Assembly (NCBI GenBank): GCA_904063045.1
Contig: CAJFCJ010000007.1
Coordinates: forward strand, 1,442,698 to 1,506,697
Direction: 5' to 3'
From: Dimorphilus gyrociliatus
Lineage: Eukaryota > Annelida > Polychaeta > Dinophilidae
DNA length: 64,000 bases
The first letter of the stretch is position 1. Each line of letters starts with the position of its first letter. Under the pieces are notes generated by a model, which did no database searches, was not told the origin of the DNA, and saw only the letters and a list, made by a program, of their open reading frames with translations. The position numbers and the translations under genes are program-made. Positions 21,921-32,898 of this stretch are shown in pieces.

Positions 21921-23782
21921 AACTGAAAAGGTTTATAAACGGCTCTGTTGTCAACTATGTTGCGATCAACATTAATAGGTGGTAATTTAACTTTTGACTG
22001 TGCCTTTGGCTTTTGGCGCCAAGACGACTGTTTTTTCTTTCTTTTCTCTTGTACAAAGGTCATATTGACATCCATAGGCACTTCATCGATTGAATCAAGA
22101 TTATTCTTTCGTTTTACAAAATCAATAATATGCGAAGGTCCTGTTATCGTGATATACAATTTATTTTCTTGCCAATAGGCAACAGATTTTAATTGGGTGG
22201 GTATCCCAGGACGAGCTTTGGAAGAGCTTTGGACACGGACTAGTCGCTTCGTTTCTGCCATCTCAACTCTCTCTGGCTTCCTCAATATTGGCTTAACGTT
22301 AGCTACTGGCTTCTCTGAGACCTCACTGTTAACGATTGTATTATCACTGAACGTTGTCTGTGAGGTTGTCTCTGATGCCACTCGCGTTTGCCAGGGTTTT
22401 GGTCGGTGAATTCTACCAGCTTTCCGAACTTCTATTATAGAAACAGGCTGAACAGGAGGTTTAGGTTGAGGTCTTGACATGTTGTTTAGCCACGGCTTAG
22501 GACGATTATGTATAGCGTCCATTTTTTGTTCGTGACTCAATTTCATTTTAATGGGCGCTGGAGGCTGTTTACGATGCGGTCGATTTAAGAAGCCTGGCCT
22601 TTGAAAGTTCTCCAATTCCAATACCCCATTTGTTATTCCGATCGCGGGTAGAGCTTTATTGGTGAATTTATCACGTGTATGAGACTTTTGATTCATATCA
22701 GTACTCTCCTTCTCCGTGAAATTTTCGAAAGTACCTTCACTATAGCTGTCTTCCGTTTTCTCTTCAATTACTATTAGTTTACTATTTCTTTTTGACCTTT
22801 CGTTTAACTCTTCATCACTTTCTTCTTTCTCAGAACTTTTATCGTCTAACTCGTTTAAAATGTAGTTTTCCTTTTCCTCTTTGTCACTTTCCGGTCTGGA
22901 CGTTCCGAATTCCTCTTCTTTATCAATATCTTCTTCCTGCTCACTATCGCTTTTATGGTTTACCTCCTCCTCCCTTTCACTTTCTATATCAGTTTCAAGT
23001 TTCTTTGTTGTAGCGTCACTCTTATCCTCAAATTTAGGGCTTGGCGACCGCCGTTTACTGTCTTCAACTGATTCTGAATAACTGTATTCACTATAATTAT
23101 CACTTGCTGTCTTTAATGTCTGACGGCCTTCTTCATTTAATGACCGGTCATCCTGCGCGTCAGTCCTTGGGGATAATTTAGGACTTGAAGATTGCTCCTC
23201 AGCGGCCTCAGTTACGTGGGTATTATTTTCATTAAGGCTCTCTGAATGGCTATAATCGCTGGCATACCCCGCTATTTCATTCTGATGCTCACTACCGGCA
23301 GGAGTCTTTGACACCGTTTCCGAGTTGACTACTGGTGGCCTTTCATCTTCATCACCCACGGAGTTATTATGTTCATCGTCTTTCACTTCAGTGTGATTTA
23401 TAACAGTAGGACTGGACGTAGAAGATTTATCACCATTCGATTTTCCATTACTCGCAACTGATGAGTTTTCGGACACTCTTCTTTGATTGTCAGACATTCT
23501 GCTATATGTTTCAACTATGGAACCTTGTCCCACAATTGTAAATCCTTTTTCTGGAGCCGCTTCTGGACTTTTAAAAGGACTTCTTTCACTCTCATAGTCA
23601 TTTTGATCAGTATCTGTTCCTTGATTCATTTCCTCCTCATAGTCTAGTGACACAAATGACTCCTTCTTATCCAATTTATCATAGGTCAGCGGTCGAGTAG
23701 AATTCGTATCAACTTGTTGATCGAAAAATTGGTAATGTATTGGTTGAGTTTCCTCAGTGTCCCAATCAATGCATTCAGACAT
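21917..23782 (-). CDS. Uncharacterised acidic, low-complexity protein
   Basis: A single open frame of 621 codons with no intron, which is unusual here. I do not recognise the family. Residues 1-330 are dominated by Ser, Glu and Asp and are probably disordered, with scattered phosphosite-like SP/TP and a glutamate-rich stretch near residues 270-330. A Pro-rich basic segment near 390-460 (RPHRKQPPAP and repeated RPKPW) follows. The most ordered part is near residues 530-570, SVAYWQENKLYITITGPS then IIDFVKRKNNLD. A basic run (EKRKKKQ) and a short aromatic C-terminus come last. Base and codon use look like its neighbours. It could be a cytoskeletal or ciliary scaffold, which is a guess. Confidence 0.75.
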   Translation of the reverse strand: MSECIDWDTEETQPIHYQFFDQQVDTNSTRPLTYDKLDKKESFVSLDYEEEMNQGTDTDQNDYESERSPFKSPEAAPEKGFTIVGQGSIVETYSRMSDNQRRVSENSSVASNGKSNGDKSSTSSPTVINHTEVKDDEHNNSVGDEDERPPVVNSETVSKTPAGSEHQNEIAGYASDYSHSESLNENNTHVTEAAEEQSSSPKLSPRTDAQDDRSLNEEGRQTLKTASDNYSEYSYSESVEDSKRRSPSPKFEDKSDATTKKLETDIESEREEEVNHKSDSEQEEDIDKEEEFGTSRPESDKEEKENYILNELDDKSSEKEESDEELNERSKRNSKLIVIEEKTEDSYSEGTFENFTEKESTDMNQKSHTRDKFTNKALPAIGITNGVLELENFQRPGFLNRPHRKQPPAPIKMKLSHEQKMDAIHNRPKPWLNNMSRPQPKPPVQPVSIIEVRKAGRIHRPKPWQTRVASETTSQTTFSDNTIVNSEVSEKPVANVKPILRKPERVEMAETKRLVRVQSSSKARPGIPTQLKSVAYWQENKLYITITGPSHIIDFVKRKNNLDSIDEVPMDVNMTFVQEKRKKKQSSWRQKPKAQSKVKLPPINVDRNIVDNRAVYKPFQF

Positions 23783-24101
23783 ATTTCTCCACGAAATTTC
23801 ACTAACTTAGCAACGCCGGCCTCACGAGACCAGCTTTTAATAATGCGAAATATGATAGCTTATTATGATAACATTCCGTCACCTTGTATTACGACCATTA
23901 CACGCTTACACAATACACATTTTTTTTCTCTACAAAGCATCAATTGTTTTTTTTTTTAAAAAAGAAACAGTTTACGCGATAAAATATATAAAAAAGCATT
24001 CTTGAAAAAAATATTCAATTGTTCTGTAACCATTTATCGATTAACATTTTCGTCATCACTGTCGCGTATAACTTTAGATTTTCTAACGAACGATACTATA
24101 T
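23783..24101. other. Intergenic: upstream of the acidic gene, Akirin 3' flank
   Basis: Tandem minus-strand genes flank it. AT-rich, with poly-T/poly-A runs near 23946-23970. No gene seen. Confidence 0.45.
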
Positions 24102-24797
24102 CTATGAGACATCTGAAATGAAATCAAAACATTAAAATAATATTGCAAATTTATTATGTTTAACTTACAGCTCGCGGTTGCGGCATCGTTGAATCGTTGG
24201 CGCAGTTGATCGTGATTGAATTTCAAAAAAGCTTCGTATTGCTCTATACATATGAAACAAAGATTAGCATTTAACAGCTGCGTGAATTTTAAAATGAGTA
24301 CATACCGGCCATTTTCGTGACAAGAACTTTGTCGTATTCTTCTCGTAATTCAGCCTCGTGTTCCTTAAGCATTTTTTCACAAAACAGACTCACTTGCTTG
24401 AAAGTGAATAGAGGCTTATCTTGTTTACAAGGTGAGGATAGTCCCGTAGCCGAACCCGGTGACGTTTCACCGATACAGATTGTCGAATGAGTCGGAGATA
24501 ATTGTCTTCTAGCTCGCATACGGCGAATTTCTGCATGTAGGTTGGCATAAATTTGCTCTGTAAACAAGGATTGAAAAAAAAAATTATGAGGATAAAGCTT
24601 TAACACTTGTGCAACGTACCGTGCGAAAGTCTAGGTGCACAAGCTAAAAATGGCGAAACGGTCGTTTGATGTTGTTTCGTCGGTGGGATATTCGGTGAAA
24701 GAGTCATTGGTGTGCATCTTCTTCGTTTCGGAGACCGAGCTGGAGAATGAAGAGGATCAAATTCTAAACTGCGCTTTAGCGTAGCACCACAAGCCAT
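24102..24797 (-). CDS. AKIRIN: Akirin nuclear cofactor
   Basis: Four exons (24620-24797, 24306-24557, 24169-24243, 24102-24112) encode 171 residues. The start [16 protein letters not shown] and the nuclear localisation signal SPKRRRC are near-identical to vertebrate Akirin. [19 protein letters not shown] and [12 protein letters not shown] form the conserved helical C-terminus. The last exon is only 11 bases and gives Tyr-Val-Ser plus stop, the same ending as vertebrate Akirins, needed for binding the proteasome in human AKIRIN2. Akirin acts in nuclear import of proteasomes and in NF-kB/Imd and SWI/SNF-dependent transcription. The chosen ATG (24797) follows an upstream in-frame ATG that is not conserved. 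Confidence 0.92.
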
Positions 24798-25452
24798 CTT
24801 ATTCTTGCTAATATGCCTCGTAAAAAAATCGCTCAACAATCTAAACCGGACAGATCTTCGAATGATATATCACTCTAAGCTATATAGTTTTCAGATTCTA
24901 GTCTTTTCCAACGATTTCGGAGATATGCAATGATACAACAACCAAACTGTCGCTTTATATTAGCTTATGCGGCTGCGCAAGACTGACTCAGCCTCGTTCT
25001 AAAAACCATAAGTACAAACATTTTAAATTTTAGATATTACAAAAATTTCATGTCATAAAAAATACAATAAATATTTTATAAATATTTATCAATTTTAGAT
25101 TTAAAATAAAAAAATATATTTCAATTTATAAACTTTATCGCAATCACAATACATTTTTGCACAGAACGCAGAAAATTATCTATTCTATAATCGTACAGGT
25201 ATTCACAAAAAAATTTTGTAAATAAAATCAACATACTTAACAAGTTATTCAAATATACATAATAATTACATACTTTTGCTAAAAATGTTATAATCGTTGA
25301 TAAAAAAACGATTTTGAAGCAAACTATACGATTTTTCTTGAGCGATAAAGCCGTGAATTACATTCTATTTTGCAATTGTTTGAAATTGAAACGATTAAAA
25401 TTGAAAAAAAAAACTTGTATAAACTTGTTCCTTTTTAGTTTAATCGAAGAAT
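24798..25452. other. Divergent upstream region of Akirin and SHPRH
   Basis: 655 bp between head-to-head genes. The part next to Akirin is more GC-rich (TCAGCC-like stretches near 24970); the rest is strongly AT-rich. No TATA box clearly placed and no RNA gene seen. Confidence 0.45.
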
Positions 25453-28400
25453 ATGCCGAGAAAACGGAAAGGACAACTTCCCCAAAAACTTAATGAAGAC
25501 AAACGAAAGAAACTTACTTGGAATATGTTTGAAAGTATTGACAATAATCCGTCAACTTTGGAAAAAAGTGGCGATCCCAGTACACAATCAGCCAATGAAC
25601 CAGAAAGTATTGTAGAGGAAACAAATAAACCACAAAAAATACCTTTTAATACAATAACAAGCTTATCAAAGCATATGATAAGCAGCAAATTCAACTTCGA
25701 TTCGTTTGGTAATGAATCAACAGACCAAACTTTAACCTGTCTAGTAGAAAATATTTCTGTAAAAATCCTAGACCATTCAGAAGAACTGTATACACAGTTT
25801 ATAGCCAATTTAACGGAGGGAGTGATAGTATTAACTTATAAAAAAGGCCTATATTCAAGAAATAAAAAATTTGAATGCTTTTTGTTAATTTCTGAGAATT
25901 ACATCGGTATTGAATTCGAAGATGATGAGATAATTCATGCACTAATGAGCAAAAAATTTACGATACAACTAAAGAATAAGGATAAAGAAGGATTTTTATT
26001 GTTTAATTTATATTTAAACTTAAGCGCTTTATCTTCAATTCGCTGGCCAAGTGAATCATGGCGTACCACAAATTTTAATGTTTGTATTGGAAATTTAATG
26101 GAAAAATACTATGGAAAAAATTCACCATGTAAGCGTTATTGTCCAATTATTCCCCATTGTTTTTGTTTTTAACTATTGTTTTCTATTCATTTACACTTAG
26201 TTATGAAAAATTTCGAAAGAGAGAATATTAGCATACAATGTATTTATGATTTGTTAGAAAAAAAGCAACCAATATGTCCATCCAAGAATCAAACATTTAA
26301 ACATTCAGCTTTAAAAGTTAGCTTACGTCCTTATCAGAATCAATCCGTTGCTTGGATGCTACAAAAAGAGACTACACACCGAGGTAGAGATATATTAACA
26401 CTACCACTTAATTGATATTTATTAATATACTTTGAAATATTAGAACAAGACGAAACTCTTCATTGCCTTTATGAAGAGTTCTATTCGAAGAGTGGCCATC
26501 TACTTTACTATCAGAAATTTGGTGGAAAGTATGAAAAACATTTTTTAAATTCTTGGTTTATAGTTTGACACTTAATGTTACAGTATTGTAACAAAGAGGC
26601 CTTTATCCTGTCTGAATCCACCAGGTGGAATTCTAGCAGATGAAATGGGATTGGGAAAAACGGTCGAGGTTCTTGCATGCATTCTATCCAATCCTAGACA
26701 ATTAATAACAAACACTATTGAAACGGAGCAGGTTGTTTACAAAAAGCTTAATGTATTAAGATATTGTACATATACTCTATATTTGTCATGAATAGAAGAC
26801 AAAACGAATAAAAGAACAAGAATCTAATTCCTCAAAACTAAAAGAAACCACTAAATACAATTATCTAAATTTGGATTGCGTTTGTGGAGTATCAAAAATC
26901 GAAATAAATTCCAAGAACAAGTTAGTAGAACTAATTAAATTCGCATATTGAAATTTGTTCAGCCTCTTTCCTAAATAGAATACAATGTTCGGAATGCAAC
27001 ATCTGGCAGCATCCTAAATGTCTCAACTATGATATTAACTATCCTCACAAAGAACCTTTTAAATGTCCTCATTGCCTTGTATCTTCGGTAAATTAAAATC
27101 TATTTTTAGAATAATTTTTTCACATTAAACTTGTAAAATCTACTTAAAAGCCACCTTTAAAATCTACTGCTACATTAATTGTAACACCGACTTCCATTAA
27201 TGCGCAATGGATAGAAGAAATTAAAAGACACGTTCATATGGAATGTTTTAGCTTATACGTCTATGAAGGGGTTCAAAAAACCGGATTTATTCAACCTTAC
27301 TATCTTGCTAATCATGATCTAGTCTTAATGACTTATGAAACGCTCCGTAAGGAGATTAATTATGTTGATTTACCACATGCGAGTAAGCGTTCTAGTATTT
27401 TTTATGATTTATTTATTAAATAGAGATATTCTACACAAATTGGATAACTAATATTTATTTCAAAGGCAAAGAAGGGAGATCGTTGAGAAACTCTAAAAGA
27501 TACATGACTATTCCAAGTCCGTTATTAGTGATAGAGTGGTGGAGAGTCTGCTTGGACGAAGCTCAAATGGTCGAAGGAACCACAACAAAAGTAATCGCAC
27601 ATACTTGCAAATAGCTCAAGTTTGATATTAGAAATTCAATAATTTTATTTCTTTTGTTTAGACCGCTGAAATGGCTCTACGATTAAATTCAGTAAACAGA
27701 TGGTGTATTACTGGAACACCTTTGCAAAGGGGCATTGAAGGTTCATTCAACTAAATACTTTATTGTCATTTGAATATAAACTAACCCTATCCTTTTAAAA
27801 AGACATATATGGGCTTGTTTTATTTTTGGGTGTCGACCCGTATTTTGTTCAATTGTGGTGGCGTCGAGCCCTTCTTGAACCCTTCTTTATCGGAAATAAA
27901 GAACCAATGAAAGTTCTCTTAAATAACATCATGTGGAGAACTTCGAAATCCGAAGTCATAGATCAGATTCAAATTCCTGACCAATCCGAAATTATACATT
28001 GGCTAAACCTGTCATCAATCGAAGAGCATTTCTATAGAACAACACAAGAGCTTTGCGTTAAACAAGACGGTCATAATATGGCGAAATTTCCATCAGAAAT
28101 TAAGCTGTCACAATTAGATAAATCCTCCTTAAATAAAATATTAAATCCTTTATTACGTCTACGACAAGCTTGCTGCCATCCAAAAGCTGTAAGAGGAAAG
28201 TTTTCAACGAAAAAGTTAGTTTACTTCTGATTTGAGAGAAGCCTCTTATCCTCTTTCATCCTTTCAGCATAATGACTATGAGCGAACTCTTAGACACCAT
28301 GATTCACAGGACTGTTCGGGAATGTGAGGAGGCCCATAGGCAATTTGTAGCATCTTTAAACGGATTAGCAGCTATTGCTCTTATTAAGAATGATGTAGAA

Positions 28401-30968
28401 CATATCCTACTCTATTCGATTGTGCTAATAGATATATCTTTGTGTTATTTTAGGTCAAAGAAGCTGTTAACTTGTATAGAAACGTTTTGCAATCTGTGAC
28501 AGAATATTCAACTGAGCTCAGAACGGATGAGATACAACAACTTCATACTCTAGAGAACTTACAAGAAGTATTAGTGGAACATCCTTCAGATGAGTATGGT
28601 AGGACTTTAAGAGAAGAAAATATACCTGCTGAAGTACATACTAAACAAAATGTTATAATAATTAACATTAAAATTGTATTATTTTTAGATCAGTCAAATT
28701 AAAGAGAAATATATAAGTCAGCGTCAAATCAAGTTTGAAGGTGCACTTGATGGATGGAAAACAGTGAAAAGATCTTTAGATGAAAATATGGAAAATCTAA
28801 ATTACAGTTGGTGGGGAGAGATGCTATCCTTAAAGAATGAAGACATGCTTCTAAATTCCTTAATCATTAGAGTAAAAAATGATCTTCGTAGTAAATCAAA
28901 ATTAGGAGGAGGTAATATTGCCGGAGCTTTCAAGAACGCAAATGGGCTTATGTATATTATTGATAAATTTTCAAACGAACTTATGACAAGTAGAAATGAG
29001 TTGCTAGCTACGATAGAATCTCTATGTGGCTTTCCAGAGAAGCAGCAGGTTGAAGAGGTTGCATCGTGTTGTTTAAGACCTGAAACTGACGAGGCGAAAG
29101 CTTCGAAAGAGTAAATTATTTGACTAAACAGATAATACTTTAGAAAACTTAAATTGATAATATTTTCAGCTGCAAATTCTGCAATTGTAATCGATTGCTT
29201 CAGTATTACGAAAGCAAATTATTTTCAATTAGTGATAAGTAAAAATTCTCTTAAACAATTTAACTTATTAAACAATTTACAAACGTTTTATTGATAGGAA
29301 TATTGAAGATGAAGAAAATGAGCATGGACTATTTACTCTAAAGCCAGAAGGAAATTGGGCGGATTCTTCTTTAGAAATAATACTTAAAGCGCTTATAAGT
29401 TTTGGAAAAACTTACAGCCCTTGGAAGTATCTAAGTGACAATGGTTCTCAACACGTCCTAATTATTGATAAAATGAAAAAAGAATTTCGTGTAAGCCTTT
29501 CAATTTCTAGTCTATGAACATATTTTCATGTCTTTCTATTTATAAAGTGCCTTCGTTCTATTTGGACCACATCAAGAGACCGAATCAGTGCATTAGACGA
29601 GTTGGAGATGGCAAAAATTCGATTTAGATTACGTAAATCGTACGAAGACAGATCGAGCTCAACAGCAACATATATACTTGAGCAGCATCAAGTAAATGAA
29701 CAAAAGTTAAAGTTAGCTTCAGATAAAATAGTATCAAAAAATGATTTGTCCAGAAAACTTGGTCAACTAAGATACTTAAGGAATTTAGCAGTAGTATGTT
29801 TCATAAATACTTTATCTATTATGTAATATTCACTTGTAACAAAATATTCAGCGATCACCAAACGATTCAGAGCCCATCAACAATTTAGATCCATGTCCAG
29901 TATGCGCAAGAGACTTATCAGACAAAGTTCGATTGCTTAACGTAACTAATCAGATTTCCATGAATTCAAGATATTTTTTATTTTAGTGGTCCGTCCTACA
30001 TTGTGGACATTGCTTGTGTTTGGATTGTATAAAGGTTATAATAACTAGAACACGAGCGCCCGGAGTCAACAAAGGGTCTTGCGCCTGTCCAATATGTAGA
30101 CAGAGAACAAACCATGAAGATATATCTTTCGTGTACAACTCGAAAACAAATAACGAAGTTTATGATGAAGAAGATAAGATGATAAGTAACAAATACGAAA
30201 TAGAAGTAAAACTTTTATATATAACTTTCGGCTGAAATTCTAAGAAATGCACTTTTTAGGGCGATCACTCTACTAAAATTAAAAATATTGTTAAGTGTCT
30301 CATGTATATCCAGTCGACCACGCCTGACGCTAAATCTTTGGTCTTCTCAACAGTAAGGAGAAACTAACAATATGCTTTTATTAATAGACGTTCTACAACG
30401 TACTGTTTTTTTTTCAAATCAGTGGCCGGAAGTACTTGAGGTTCTATCGAAAGCGCTGAATCAAAACAATATGAAATCCTTAGTTCTGAATCATTCTGCG
30501 AAATACAAGGTAAAATAAATTTCTGAACATCCTTATTGACTTTTATTTCTTCATTCCTTAGGATGTACTCAGCGCTTTTCGGGAAGGAAACGACGCAAGA
30601 ATACTACTACTTCCTGTCCATGCAGGAGCGAATGGTCTCAATTTGATTGAAGCGACACATGTTCTATTTGTTGAACCTCTGCTTAATCCAGCTCAAGAAT
30701 TACAAGCTATAGGCAGAGTTCATCGAATTGGCCAAACAAAGCTAGCTTTTAATAAATTAGTTTTAGAATTTAGTCTAGATTTTTTATTTTTAACAGGGAA
30801 ACGTTCGTTCATCATTTTATCATCCGGAGAACCGTAGAAGAGAGGGTCAAGCTGTTTTCTCAGAGTTTAAAAAGTGATGAAACAAGAGCAATGACTGTGG
30901 GCGACATTTCCTCTTTGGTGCATGCTACTTCTGACAAAGAGACCAATGAAGTTACTCAAGTTGATTAA
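25453..30968 (+). CDS. SHPRH: SHPRH, SNF2 helicase and RING E3 ligase
   Basis: A gene of about 20 or more small exons, roughly 1,350-1,450 residues (human 1,683). Order of domains: N-terminus PRKRKGQLPQKL with TWNMFES; helicase entry SLRPYQNQSVAWML; Walker A DEMGLGKT (near 26640); a PHD-type finger inserted in the helicase (CSECNIWQHPKC to CPHC, about 26990-27080); DEAQ box in CLDEAQMVE; SGTP-like TGTPLQRG; LRLRQACCHP; a RING finger (CPVCARDL to CPICRQRT, 29895-30110); and the C-terminal lobe ATHVLFVEP and AIGRVHRIGQT. SHPRH polyubiquitinates PCNA in DNA damage tolerance. The last intron (30741-30796) needs a GC donor to keep frame. Compared with human, the linker-histone-like insert is absent or not recognisable. 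Confidence 0.92.
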
Positions 30969-31414
30969 GAAATCTTATATTTATAGAATAGCAAAATATA
31001 ATTTAATCTGCTAAATAAAATTCTGTAGGCTTGATTGCAAAACTGTTAAAATTCGGCTAATATCATAAGTTGTCAGTTGCAACGCAAAGATTAAATTAGA
31101 GGTATTTCCTAATTTCACACTAAATCAATATTAGCATGAAATTGGTTAACTATAGGCTTAGGTAACGTACTCGCACACAATAATTACCAGAAACTGCATT
31201 TTTTAAAAAACGTCATGTTTTTTTTTTTAACATCTTCTTTATCCCGTTAATGAACCTTATAATAATTACAGATAGGAATTAATAAAAGGCTATGGAAATC
31301 ACCAAACGATCGATAGATTATTTTTATCACTGAGATAAAAATAATCAACTTATAAATTTTACACTGCAACTATGTTCTATTCAGAGACTAGACGAATATT
31401 CATCTTGTCCTTAT
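30969..31414. other. Intergenic between convergent SHPRH and VAP
   Basis: 3' UTRs of both genes. AT-rich with a short ATAAAAATAATC inverted motif around 31320-31345. No open frame of interest. Confidence 0.45.
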
Positions 31415-32514
31415 TCATAAGAATAACTTAGCAATTGTTATTCCAACGAAGATTAGGATGATGCCAGCCACCACATGAATTCCAGTTGGTAGTGCTGTTT
31501 GTTGCTCGCTAAGTTGTCCCCCATCAGAAGGTGCCTTTTTCGAAAAACTATCCTTTTGAACAAGCTTCTTCAAACGTTCGTTTTCGTCCTGAGATTATTA
31601 AGAAATCAAGAAATTACAGAAAATAAAAATCAACTGTTTTTACCTTTAACTTTTGGTTTTCATTTTGAAAAAGAGCTAAAGTATCCTTCATTTTCCTCTG
31701 ATCATCGACGGGCTTGTCTCTACTCGTTTCCATCGTCTAAGAAATAGGCACATAGAGATGAAGCTATACCATATTGTTTAATAACTTACTCTAGTTGGTA
31801 CAGGGGCATCTTGTGTTAATAGCTGCGGTGTTGTAGTAGTTAAATTCTCTTCTTTGGATAGATTCAAATTATTCTGATCAAAAACAGTATTATAGTAATA
31901 ACAATAGACAATTTTTAATTTATTATTTATACTTGTAACTGTTCCTGAGCAGGCATATCAAACACACATTTCAGCTTTGAGTCCATTATTTTTTCGCCAG
32001 AGGCATTTTTCCACTGCAAAGATATTTATTGATTTTTTTTATTTTACATTAATGTAGGACTAACCAAATTTTCCAAGTTTTCGATATGGCCTTCTGGTAC
32101 AATCATAGTTTGAACCATAAATTTATGCTTATTTTTTTCATTTGGATCGTATTCGAATGGTTGTAGCATTACTGAATTAAGTAAAAGGATTCAACTTTAC
32201 TGAATAACATATGATATTATTTTTTAGCAGAATCATTACCTGCAACGGTTACGGTAGAGTTGGGATCAATGATTCCACCATTTGGTCGGACACAGTAGCG
32301 CCTTGGAGCCGTAGTTTTTACTTTGAAACATACTTTTTTATCCAAAGGATTTTTTAAAACCAACTCAGACGTTACAACGTCAGTGAATGGTCCTGATATG
32401 AGAAATACGTACTCGTTATGTGGAGTGTGTAATATTTTATATGTTCGCTTAATTACCTTTGAATCGCAGCTCGTGATACGGCTCTAACTGAAGGACTTGC
32501 TCCAGTTTTGACAT
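31415..32514 (-). CDS. VAPA: VAP (VAMP-associated protein), ER contact-site anchor
   Basis: Seven exons (32457-32514, 32240-32392, 32065-32171, 31933-32013, 31790-31873, 31644-31736, 31415-31588) give 249 residues, matching VAPA/VAPB (242-249). The MSP domain spans about residues 5-125, with LEPYHELRF, the VAP signature [14 protein letters not shown] and the FFAT-binding strand HKFMVQT. A coiled coil near residues 165-210 ([15 protein letters not shown]) precedes a C-terminal membrane anchor ([15 protein letters not shown]). VAP sits in the ER membrane and recruits FFAT-motif lipid-transfer proteins. It is head to head with NOB1. Whether it descends from the single VAPA/B ancestor is expected for an invertebrate. 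Confidence 0.94.
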
Positions 32515-32898
32515 TCTTGCTTTTTAATCTTGATGTTTAAACCATTCACAAGTGGCTAAAGAGCATCTGAGAGAAAATTTCGACGATCTCGTTTTCACTT
32601 AAGGAAGCGGAAATGACGGGTTAAACTGACGTCTTGTTTTCGAATGTTCCAGTTTTTATACGAAACTCAAAAAATCTTCCCTGCTCGTCTTTATATTTAA
32701 TTAACTTATTTTATTCCATATATGTTATTAACTAGATTAGTACCGGAAGTACAGCAAATTACGGCAAAATATTCATCAACATCTAGCAGATCGCAAAATC
32801 GAATGACATCATCGATTCTATATAAAATATTATTTTATATCGTATCAACCGATAAGTTGGATTCGATTATTGAAGTTTTATTTTTCGCTATCTGCATC
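32515..32898. promoter_or_regulatory. Shared upstream region of VAP and NOB1
   Basis: 384 bp between head-to-head start codons. TGACGTC occurs near 32628, an incomplete CRE. The plus-strand frame opening at 32722 runs into NOB1 but lacks the family's N-terminus, so I treat it as NOB1 5' leader. Confidence 0.4.
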
